Shown: positions 53,414 through 60,851 of the stretch, piece by piece | Layout of the letters: each line of letters begins with the position of its first letter | Numbering within the stretch: the first letter of the stretch is position 1 | Assembly: GCA_014804245.1 (NCBI GenBank) | Contig: JAAVAE010000006.1 | Coordinates: forward strand, 1-60,851 | Length of the DNA stretch: 60,851 nucleotides | Direction: 5' to 3' | Origin: Lachnospiraceae bacterium | GTDB taxonomy: Bacteria; Bacillota; Clostridia; Lachnospirales; Lachnospiraceae | The notes under the pieces: model-generated | What the model was told of the DNA's origin: nothing | The model's input: the letters and a program-made list of their open reading frames with translations, nothing else | Databases searched by the model: none | Translations under genes and position numbers: made by a program

Positions 53414-56400
53414 ATGAGAGATGTAAACAAAAGAAAGATGGCAGGTATTGCAGCAGGAGTTTTGATAATTGCTTTTGTCCTGATAGTGCTATGTCTGGCA
53501 GTTACGAAGAATCTGGCAGTTATGAAAAACCAGAATAAAAATCAGGAATCATTTATCATTTATAATTTGAAAGTGTGTCATGTACAGAACCCCTTGGGGA
53601 TTGATGAAGAAGCACCAGTGTTCAGCTGGTGTATGGAAAGTGATGAAAGAGGTGCGGCACAGAGTGCATATCGTATTCTGGTGGCGGACAGTAAAGAGAA
53701 TCTTGCCAGCGGGCAGTTTCTTTGGGACAGCGGTAAAGTTTTTGACTCGGTGTCGGTAGGGACTGTGTATGAGGGAGAAAAGCTTGAGCCCAGGAAGAGG
53801 TATTTTTGGCAGGTGGAGGTCTGGAACGAAGAAGGCAGGTCATATGTGTCAAGAGAGGAGGCTTGGTTCGAAACCGGGCTTATGGGCGAGGGAATGCCGG
53901 GAGCCAAGTGGATTTCGGCAGAGAAGGAGAAAATAGATGAAGTAATGGATGAGGAGGCGTTTGTTTATTCTATTACTTATCAGATGGAAGTAGCTGACAC
54001 AACGGCTGGTTTTATTTTTGGAGCCGGGCAGGGGCGTTATGGGGATTTGTATTTATGTGAGATCAGGAATCAGCAGGAGAAGGTCTGTTTTTACCTGAAA
54101 CATATGGATGGCGGAATGTTTCTTTCACAGGAGGAAGTGGATATTTCTCATTGCGTTTCGAAGGAGGAGACTTATTTTGATGTAAAAATTTTTGTGGAGG
54201 GAGAAGAGGCAGAGGTAATCATTAATGGAGTGAGGGCAGGTGAATTTGTAATCGAGCCTACTCCAGTAGAGAGTATCGGATATTACAAGAGTAGGGGTGT
54301 GTCCTATGCATGGCTTGATCAGATCAGTGTCTGTGCCGGAACTGGCGAAATAATCTATGAGGAAGATTTTGAAGGTGAAGATAATATCTTTGCACCGTAT
54401 CATGTGGCAGTAGAGGATGGAAGATTAAAGATTGGAAGCGGTCTTATGCTTACCGGAGGATATGAAGAACCGGCGCCTTTATTTAGAAGAGAATTTACTG
54501 TTAAGAATCAGGAAATCCATAATGCCAGAGTGTATATGACAGCGCTGGGGAGTTTTGCGTTGTCCATGAACGGAGAGAGGGTTTCGGAGGACTATTTCAG
54601 TCCCGGCAAGCTTGCCTATAACAGGCAGCTTTCTTATGTGACTTATGATGTGACAGATTTGTTACAAAAGGGAGAGGACAATGCTATGGGAATTATCCTG
54701 CTGCATGGCTGGTATGACAGAGCAGTGGGATATCCGGAGATATGGAATCCATGGGGAGACAAGAACGCGCTTCTGGGTAAGCTGATAATAGAATATGAAG
54801 ACGGAAGCGTGGAAGAAATTGTGACAGATGAAGAGTTTCTATATTGCCCAGATGGTCCTGTAAGGGAGGATGATTTGTATCAAGGAGAATTTTATGACGC
54901 CAATCGTGAAAAGAACGGTTTTGACACAGTGGGATTTTCGGAAGAAGGATGGCATCAGGCAGAAGAAAATGCAGTGAAGCAGGAGTATTTGTCCCTTCCG
55001 CTTATTGGCAAGAAGAATGAGCCCATCACCTGCGTGGAGGTGCTTGAACCTGTCAGTATCTCTGAGCCCGATGAAAATATTTTTGTATACGACTTCGGAC
55101 AGAACTTTGCCGGAACATGCAGAATCAAGGTGCGGGGAGAAAAGGGACAGATCATCACGCTCAGGTATGGAGAGGCAGTCAATGAAGAGGAGATGCTGAA
55201 TAAGGATGATCAGGTTGGAACCATCTGGACGGAAAACCTGTTCACGGCGGAGGCAACGGATTATTATGTATTGAGAGGAGACAGGGAGGGGGAGATTTTT
55301 GAGCCGGAGTTCGTCTTTCATGGGTTTAGATATTTACAGATCAGCGGTGTGGGGGAAGGTGTTTCGATAGAAGACGTGGAAGGACTTGTCTTGTCCTCTA
55401 ACCTGGAACAGACGGGAAGTTTCAGCTGTTCCAATGAGGTGCTGAACAGATATTATCAAAATACCGTTTGGAGCCAGAGAAGCAATTTCATGGACAACCC
55501 TATGGACTGTCCTCAGCGGGATGAGCGCCATGGGTGGGCAGGGGATGCACAGGTATTTTCCCTTACGGCGTCCTATCATATGGATACCTATAATTTTTAT
55601 GAAAAATATTTGAGAGAATTAAGATTGCTTCAATCAGAGAGTGGTTCCTTTACAGATATGGCGCCCAGAAATTTTGGCACGAATTGGGATGGCACCAGCG
55701 GTGCGTCATCGAATAACTGCTGGGGAGATGCGGCGGTTATTATTACCTGGAATCTTTATACGCAGTATGGAGATAAAACGGTCCTTAGGGAAAATTATGA
55801 AGCTCTTTGTAACTGGGTGGATATGTTGGTGGTTACAAGCGAGGACTATATCAGGGACTGGGGCGGATATGGAGATCATTTGTCGCTGGAGGATACGCCT
55901 TCTGACTTATCGGATACTGCATGGTGTGCGCATGCGGCAGATTTGCTCTCGCGTATGGCGCAGACGCTGGGAGAAGAAGAGGATGAAGCGTATTACAGAC
56001 AAGTCTATGAAGCATATAAAGAGGCATGGCAGGGGCGGTATGTCCTTTCTGATGGGACGACCACCTGCGATACCCAGACTTCTTATGCGTTGGGGCTTGC
56101 ATTTTCGTTATTTCCAGAGGAACTTGAGAGGGCGGCCGCAGAGCGCCTGCAGCTGCTTGCACAATACAGCGGCTACCACATCAAAACGGGTTATTCAGGG
56201 ATTGGTTATTTACTGCCGGTCTTTGCACATAATGGTATGGAAGAGACTGCCTATGAAATGTTGCTTCAAGAGGAATATCCTTCCTTACTCTATGGGGTAA
56301 TGCAGGGGGCAACTACGACCTGGGAATCTTTTTTTGCATATCAGGAGGAAGAAGGAGGTTATCGGCTTGACGGCTCCTTGAATCATTATGCTTATGGGAC

Positions 56401-56761
56401 GCCGGCGGGATGGCTGTACACGGATGTGCTTGGCATACGAAGCGATGAAAAGGAGCCCGGATTTAAGCATGTTCTCCTTGAGCCGCTGACCGGTGGAGGA
56501 TTAAGTTTTGCTGAAGGAAGTTATACTAGTACTTATGGAAAAATTAGTGTAGAATGGAAGGAAACGGAAACCGGATATGAATACCGGTTTGAAATCCCAG
56601 CCAATACGAAGGCAACTTTGACTTTGCCTGACGATAAAAATATGTATTTTGTGGATGGGGAGCCGGCGCAGGAGGCAGACGGCGTGATGTTTCTTGAAAG
56701 TGACGGAGAAAGGGTCAGATATGAATTGGTATCAGGGACCTATTGCTTTGTCTCAAAGTAA
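53414..56761 (+). CDS. Membrane-anchored alpha-L-rhamnosidase-like hydrolase (GH78)
   Basis: 1,115 residues from ATG 53414 (AGGAC site; ATG 53369 in frame is possible). An N-terminal membrane helix holds it outside. Order: rhamnosidase N domain (LKVCHVQNPLGIDEEAPVFSW, FWQVEVWNEEG), a concanavalin-like insert, a galactose-binding-like domain (RVYMTALGSFALSMNG...SPGKLAYNRQLSYVTYD), then the (alpha/alpha)6 catalytic domain with NPMDCPQRDERHGWAGDAQVF (catalytic acid Glu) and GGYGDHLSLEDTPSD, and a C-terminal beta-sandwich. Being inside a synthesis locus and tethered, it probably trims the cell's own rhamnose-containing glycan. Confidence 0.87.
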   Translation: MRDVNKRKMAGIAAGVLIIAFVLIVLCLAVTKNLAVMKNQNKNQESFIIYNLKVCHVQNPLGIDEEAPVFSWCMESDERGAAQSAYRILVADSKENLASGQFLWDSGKVFDSVSVGTVYEGEKLEPRKRYFWQVEVWNEEGRSYVSREEAWFETGLMGEGMPGAKWISAEKEKIDEVMDEEAFVYSITYQMEVADTTAGFIFGAGQGRYGDLYLCEIRNQQEKVCFYLKHMDGGMFLSQEEVDISHCVSKEETYFDVKIFVEGEEAEVIINGVRAGEFVIEPTPVESIGYYKSRGVSYAWLDQISVCAGTGEIIYEEDFEGEDNIFAPYHVAVEDGRLKIGSGLMLTGGYEEPAPLFRREFTVKNQEIHNARVYMTALGSFALSMNGERVSEDYFSPGKLAYNRQLSYVTYDVTDLLQKGEDNAMGIILLHGWYDRAVGYPEIWNPWGDKNALLGKLIIEYEDGSVEEIVTDEEFLYCPDGPVREDDLYQGEFYDANREKNGFDTVGFSEEGWHQAEENAVKQEYLSLPLIGKKNEPITCVEVLEPVSISEPDENIFVYDFGQNFAGTCRIKVRGEKGQIITLRYGEAVNEEEMLNKDDQVGTIWTENLFTAEATDYYVLRGDREGEIFEPEFVFHGFRYLQISGVGEGVSIEDVEGLVLSSNLEQTGSFSCSNEVLNRYYQNTVWSQRSNFMDNPMDCPQRDERHGWAGDAQVFSLTASYHMDTYNFYEKYLRELRLLQSESGSFTDMAPRNFGTNWDGTSGASSNNCWGDAAVIITWNLYTQYGDKTVLRENYEALCNWVDMLVVTSEDYIRDWGGYGDHLSLEDTPSDLSDTAWCAHAADLLSRMAQTLGEEEDEAYYRQVYEAYKEAWQGRYVLSDGTTTCDTQTSYALGLAFSLFPEELERAAAERLQLLAQYSGYHIKTGYSGIGYLLPVFAHNGMEETAYEMLLQEEYPSLLYGVMQGATTTWESFFAYQEEEGGYRLDGSLNHYAYGTPAGWLYTDVLGIRSDEKEPGFKHVLLEPLTGGGLSFAEGSYTSTYGKISVEWKETETGYEYRFEIPANTKATLTLPDDKNMYFVDGEPAQEADGVMFLESDGERVRYELVSGTYCFVSK

Positions 56762-56785
56762 AAGCCTCTGAAAGGTTAGCGTAAT

Positions 56786-58333
56786 ATGAAAAAAGGATGG
56801 ATGATTGCACTATCTGTAATCTTTTTATGTATTTACTTAATGAGTGATAAAATAGCAGACAAATTCAGCAGTGATGTGATGGGAGCAAAAGTGCTCGAGG
56901 TGGAAGAGATTGATCTTCTTTGTGCGGGAAAAGAAGATGCTTTCATGGAACCTGATATTACCTTAAATGGCGGGGAAATCGCTTATGACAGCGAACAGAA
57001 TTTATTGCTGATACCGCAGGATTTAGCTGAGGATTGTTTTGACGGCACTTTGCAGGTGCCGGATGGAAAGCTGTATTTTATGCAGGATGAAGGATTAGAG
57101 GATAGAGAAAACGCTTTGAAAGAAAGCAGGATGTTTCATCTGTTCTGGATCAGGGACACACAGTGCTGGATGTATAACGTATATTTTACCGGAATGCCGG
57201 TTATATCCATTACAACAGGGCAGGAAGCGGATGCGGAGGGAATTTCAAAGGGTGAGATGTGGGTATATGATCAGTATCACAGCGCGGCTTCGTATCAAAG
57301 TGCAGAGTGTTCATGGCATTTAAGAGGGGCAACCACTTTAAATTATGAGAAATCCAGTTACCGGCTCACGCTTATCGGCAAAAAACTGTCCTTTTTGGGG
57401 ATGCGTAAAGATGATGACTGGATTCTTCATGGTCTTTATGATGATGACGGATTGATTCATAATAAATTGTCCTATGCAGTCTGGCAGGAAATTGCTGCCA
57501 GCAATCATGTGGATTATGACGAGGGGATCCATATGGAATATGTGGAGCTGTTCATGGACGACAGTTACCTTGGGGTGTATGGACTGTCGGAGCGAATGGA
57601 CAAAAAAGCGCTGCAATTAGGGAAGGATGATATCCTGTATAAGTGCCGTGATCAGGAGAACCCGGGCGGGGATGATTTCTATAGTGAACTCACGGAAGAT
57701 ATGAGTCCGACTTTTGTTTTGAAATATCCTAAGGTCTTTGAAATGGAGGACTGGGAGCCCTTAAAGCAGTGGACTTCCATGTTCTGTTTTGGAGAAATTG
57801 AGGATTATGAAGAGGCAAAGGCAATCCTTAATATGGAAAATGCAGTGGACTACAATTTGTTTAATCTGCTCACATGCGGGATGGACAATATCATGAAAAA
57901 TATTTACTTTCAAGCAGATTATCAAGGGGATGGCAGCTTCCAGTTCATTAAAATCCCGTGGGATCTCAACATGACATGGGGAAATTCATGGATTGACGAT
58001 TATGATTGTAATTTCAACCGGTATCAGGAAAAGAATCTTGACAGCATAGGAGGCTGGACGCCGGATATGGAGGAATTGTATAAGTTGAATCCGGAAGAAA
58101 TCGGTATACTTCTGGCGGACAGGTGGCAGGAGTTGCGGGAAAACAATATTACGAAAGAAAACTTGTGTGCAAAGGTGGATGCGGAGCTTGCATATCTCTA
58201 TGCTTCCGGGGCATATGTAAGGAATCAGCAGAAGTGGCCGCCTAAGGGTGATTATTGGCAGGATGATTATATTTATGAATATATCGACAAGAGAATTGAT
58301 TTCCTGGATGAGTATATTGGACAGATGAGGTAG
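56786..58333 (+). CDS. CotH-like protein (second triad)
   Basis: 515 residues with an N-terminal membrane helix (GWMIALSVIFLCIYLM). WHLRGATTLNYEKSSYRLTL, DDDWILHGLYDDDGLIHNKLSYAVW, EYVELFMDDSYLGVYGLSER and IKIPWDLNMTWGN follow the CotH pattern, with the metal-site WDFD replaced by WDLN. The C-terminal acidic Asp is thus changed; activity may differ from the copy at 47,152. It lies 25 nt after the rhamnosidase and 5 nt before the VTC gene. Confidence 0.82.
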   Translation: MKKGWMIALSVIFLCIYLMSDKIADKFSSDVMGAKVLEVEEIDLLCAGKEDAFMEPDITLNGGEIAYDSEQNLLLIPQDLAEDCFDGTLQVPDGKLYFMQDEGLEDRENALKESRMFHLFWIRDTQCWMYNVYFTGMPVISITTGQEADAEGISKGEMWVYDQYHSAASYQSAECSWHLRGATTLNYEKSSYRLTLIGKKLSFLGMRKDDDWILHGLYDDDGLIHNKLSYAVWQEIAASNHVDYDEGIHMEYVELFMDDSYLGVYGLSERMDKKALQLGKDDILYKCRDQENPGGDDFYSELTEDMSPTFVLKYPKVFEMEDWEPLKQWTSMFCFGEIEDYEEAKAILNMENAVDYNLFNLLTCGMDNIMKNIYFQADYQGDGSFQFIKIPWDLNMTWGNSWIDDYDCNFNRYQEKNLDSIGGWTPDMEELYKLNPEEIGILLADRWQELRENNITKENLCAKVDAELAYLYASGAYVRNQQKWPPKGDYWQDDYIYEYIDKRIDFLDEYIGQMR

Positions 58334-58337
58334 TTGC

Positions 58338-59018
58338 ATGGATTATAGGCATGAATTGAAGTTTTTGGTTTCAGATGCAGAACTGGAATTGATACGGTAC
58401 CGGTTAAAGCCGTTGATGCGGCAGGATATTCATCAGAAGGAAGGCGGATATGCGGTAAGAAGCCTGTACTTTGATGATTTTCATGACTCCTGTATGCAGG
58501 AAAACGAGAATGGAATCGACAACAGGAGAAAGTACCGGATCAGGATTTACGACGGCGACGATACCGTTATCAAATTGGAAAAGAAGATGAAATACAGGGG
58601 AATGACCAGAAAGGTGAGCAAGGCGATTTCCCGTGAAGAGTGTCTTTCGTATATGTCCGGCTGTGCTCCCCGGTTAAGTGAGGGCAGTACAGAACTGGAA
58701 AAGGAATTGTATACGGAAATAAAAATGAGCGGTATGCATCCCGTAACTGTTGTAGAATATGAGAGGACGGCTTTTGTGGAGCCCAGGGGAAATGTGAGGA
58801 TTACTTTCGATAGGAATATCAGCGGCAGTGAATATCTGGAGCATTTTCTGGACAGGAAACTTTGTACAGTACCTCTATTGCCGAGGGGGAATCATGTGCT
58901 GGAAGTGAAATATGATGAACTGCTCCCTGAATATATTGCCCAGGTACTGGAACTGGGAACACTTTCAAGGACCGCTTTTTCTAAATATTATTACTCAAGA
59001 AATTACAAACATAATTAA
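58338..59018 (+). CDS. VTC-domain protein, second triad
   Basis: 226 residues: DYRHELKFLV, VRSLYFDDFHD, RRKYRIRIYDGDD, KLEKKMKYRGMTRK, VEYERTAFVEP, NVRITFDRNISG and HVLEVKYDELLP, all basic tunnel residues kept. Paralogous to 49,039 but clearly diverged, so the duplication is old or the two triads were acquired separately. Confidence 0.88.
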   Translation: MDYRHELKFLVSDAELELIRYRLKPLMRQDIHQKEGGYAVRSLYFDDFHDSCMQENENGIDNRRKYRIRIYDGDDTVIKLEKKMKYRGMTRKVSKAISREECLSYMSGCAPRLSEGSTELEKELYTEIKMSGMHPVTVVEYERTAFVEPRGNVRITFDRNISGSEYLEHFLDRKLCTVPLLPRGNHVLEVKYDELLPEYIAQVLELGTLSRTAFSKYYYSRNYKHN

Positions 59019-59037
59019 GAATTCGGAGGATATGAAA

Positions 59038-59712
59038 ATGAACTTTAGTGATGTGATTAAAAAATCAGTTTTGGAGGGGTTTTCCTACGCAGATTTGTCA
59101 ACGGCCAAAATCATGACGACTTTGCTGATTACATTTCTGGTTGCCGTGTATATCTTTTTCGTGTATAAAATGATAACAAAGAGCGCTTTCTATTTTAAGA
59201 GCTTTAATGTGTCCATGGCAATTATTTCTGTAGTGACAGCGGGGATTATTCTTGCCATGCAGTCAAGCATTGTCATTTCCTTAGGTATGGTGGGCGCACT
59301 TTCGATTGTGAGATTTCGTACTGCAATCAAAGACCCCATGGATCTTTTGTTTCTGTTCTGGTCGATTGGGACAGGCATTATCTGCGGGGCAGGCTTATAC
59401 AAAATCGCGATTATCCTGGCGGTTCTTGTGACGGCGGGACTCCTTATTCTGGATATGCTTCCGGTTAGATTAAGTCCCTATCTACTGATTATCAATGCTG
59501 ATACGAAAGAAGTGGAAGAACAGATTAATGATGCTGTGAAGAAACTGGCAGGCGCATATAAGCTGAAATCAAAGAATATTACGAAGGACGGCATGGATCT
59601 GATTCTGGAAGTGAGAGCAGGAAAAGAAAAAGAGCTTATAGACAAGATTTCAGAAATGAAAGGAATCACAGCGGTGTCCCTGCTTGCCCACGATGGCGAA
59701 GTTAAGGGATAA
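59038..59712 (+). CDS. DUF4956 membrane protein, second triad
   Basis: 224 residues from ATG 59038 (CGGAGGA 8 nt upstream; ATG 59032 is too close). Four membrane helices, the signature SSIVISLGMVGALSIVRFRT and IKDPMDL, and an ACT-like C-terminal region (YKLKSKNITKDGMDLILEVRAG). Same length and order as the copy at 49,763. Confidence 0.9.
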   Translation: MNFSDVIKKSVLEGFSYADLSTAKIMTTLLITFLVAVYIFFVYKMITKSAFYFKSFNVSMAIISVVTAGIILAMQSSIVISLGMVGALSIVRFRTAIKDPMDLLFLFWSIGTGIICGAGLYKIAIILAVLVTAGLLILDMLPVRLSPYLLIINADTKEVEEQINDAVKKLAGAYKLKSKNITKDGMDLILEVRAGKEKELIDKISEMKGITAVSLLAHDGEVKG

Positions 59713-59748
59713 AAGCGCTATGCTACTGATGAAAGCAGGAGGTCGCAA

Positions 59749-60851
59749 ATGACTGAAAAAGTAAAAAAACCGATTTGGGGGAAGGAGCATATTCTGTCAT
59801 CGGTGTACCTGATTATAGCAGCATTTCTGCTTATGATGGCAGCTACCCGGTCTTCTTTTCTTTATCCATGTAATAACTGGAATGATGCCAACAGCTATTT
59901 TTCTGTAGGAAAGGCGCTTTTCAATGGGAAGATGCCTTACCGGGATGTGTTCGATCAAAAGGGCATGTACCTTTATTTCTTTTATGGGTTGTGTTATCTG
60001 ATTTCCAACACGACCTTTATAGGAGTCTTCTTTTTTGAAGTGATTCTGGCGGCTTTTGATTTGTTCGGTATCTGCCGGATCCTGCAGCTTTATGTAAAGA
60101 GAAAAACAGCGCTTGTGTTAAGTCCGCTGGTTCTTGCGGTTACTATAAGTTCCTTTAGTTTTTATTGGGGAGGAAGCGCAGAGGAAATCTGTTTTCCTTT
60201 TTTGATATGGGGCTTATACTTTTCCCTTGATTATTTTAAAAATAAATACCCAAGGGAGGCAATGAGCTGGAAGGTTATTTTGATAAACGGTATTCTGGCG
60301 GGAATGGTGGCAAATATTAAATTTACCGTTCTGGGATTTTTCTTTGCATGGATGATGTGCGTTGCCTTTTCTTTTCTGGCAAAAAAAGATTTCCTGGGAG
60401 CGGTAAAAGGATGCTTTGTTTTTCTGGGAGGAATGGCGATTCCTTTTATACCATGGGTGATTTACTTTGCATGGAATCATGGCCTGTATGAATGGTATTG
60501 GGGATATGTGTACATCAATGTGTTTGTGTACAGTGATTTAAATGAAGAAGGACCGAGTCTGTTTGAGAGGATTTACACGCTGAGCAAACTGTTATACTGG
60601 GTCATCAGAAAAAATATGATTTATTTCTGCTTCCTGATACCCGGTGTGATATGGAATGTGCTGGGCAGGGGGAAAAAATGGCTGGAGCGTTTTAACACGC
60701 TGGCGCTTTGCTTTTTCCTGTTTTTAGGAATCTATGTGGGAGGCTCGGAGCTGCCTTATTATGCATTTCCGCTGGCTGTGTTTACGGTCTTTGGCTTTGC
60801 AGTGCTGGGAAGAATTTTTGAGTGGGGCGTTTCGCGTATCCTTGAAGGAAG
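59749..60851 (+). CDS. GT39-type membrane glycosyltransferase (partial, runs off window)
   Basis: The open frame from ATG 59749 (AGGAGG 6 nt upstream) reaches the end of the window without a stop: 367 codons so far. Membrane helices begin at residue ~20. The first outside loop reads WNDANSYFSVGKALFNGK and PYRDVFDQKG, a motif of GT39/ArnT-like enzymes with the catalytic Asp. At least eight helices follow. It begins 37 nt after the DUF4956 gene and may belong to the same transcript. Confidence 0.82.
   Translation, partial: MTEKVKKPIWGKEHILSSVYLIIAAFLLMMAATRSSFLYPCNNWNDANSYFSVGKALFNGKMPYRDVFDQKGMYLYFFYGLCYLISNTTFIGVFFFEVILAAFDLFGICRILQLYVKRKTALVLSPLVLAVTISSFSFYWGGSAEEICFPFLIWGLYFSLDYFKNKYPREAMSWKVILINGILAGMVANIKFTVLGFFFAWMMCVAFSFLAKKDFLGAVKGCFVFLGGMAIPFIPWVIYFAWNHGLYEWYWGYVYINVFVYSDLNEEGPSLFERIYTLSKLLYWVIRKNMIYFCFLIPGVIWNVLGRGKKWLERFNTLALCFFLFLGIYVGGSELPYYAFPLAVFTVFGFAVLGRIFEWGVSRILEG

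Overview
The window looks like a piece of a Lachnospiraceae-type (Clostridia, Firmicutes) gut genome. This is inferred from moderate-to-low GC, strong AGGAGG ribosome sites, SigA-type promoters with 17-nt spacers, and families common in that group: DUF1848, DUF6398, DUF6056, AAA-ATPase/PD-(D/E)XK proteins, and CotH-VTC-DUF4956 triads. No rRNA, tRNA, CRISPR array or intact insertion sequence was seen.

Bases 1-11,700 are an AT-rich accessory zone. It opens with a RiPP-like locus: a 45-residue Cys-rich precursor with its own promoter, a radical SAM/SPASM maturase and a small unknown protein. Next come an orphan TIR/deoxyribosyltransferase-like protein, a graveyard of broken genes (beheaded DUF1848, internally deleted HD hydrolase, transposase remnant) with a tiny promoter-driven transcription unit inside it, several unrecognised small genes, and a phosphoribosyltransferase / inositol-phosphatase-like / DUF6398 set followed by an AAA-ATPase/PD-(D/E)XK protein. 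A PAP2-glycerophosphodiesterase fusion (11,807-14,404) marks the border.

From 14,482 to the end is a large surface-polysaccharide region. ManC and ManA supply GDP-mannose. A tightly packed run (aldolase, ThDP enzyme, SDR, CDP-glucose dehydratase, two cytidylyltransferase paralogs, RfbH dehydrase) looks like a pathway to a CDP-3,6-dideoxyhexose that is then branched at carbon, in the manner of yersiniose. After a second AAA-ATPase/PD-(D/E)XK gene sits a chimeric pseudogene stitched from manC, manA and a membrane-protein fragment. Then come a GT-C enzyme, UDP-glucose dehydrogenase, a polyprenyl-phosphate-type GT2, a DUF6056 membrane protein, UDP-glucuronate epimerase, an SGNH lipoprotein, more glycosyltransferases, a sugar aminotransferase, and an MBOAT/SGNH acetylation pair. 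Two CotH-VTC-DUF4956 triads flank a radical SAM protein, a FAD enzyme and a membrane-anchored rhamnosidase-like hydrolase. The last gene runs off the window.

The most unusual signal is non-coding. Two ~290-nt long-hairpin elements (31,659-31,951 and 46,566-46,849, opposite orientations) share a conserved multi-hairpin cap with compensatory base changes. Their >50-bp outer stems are unrelated in sequence between copies, yet each stem is self-complementary. Right after the second copy lies another structured stretch (46,861-47,100) with a long stem, a nested stem and a possible H-type pseudoknot, ending at a terminator-like hairpin.
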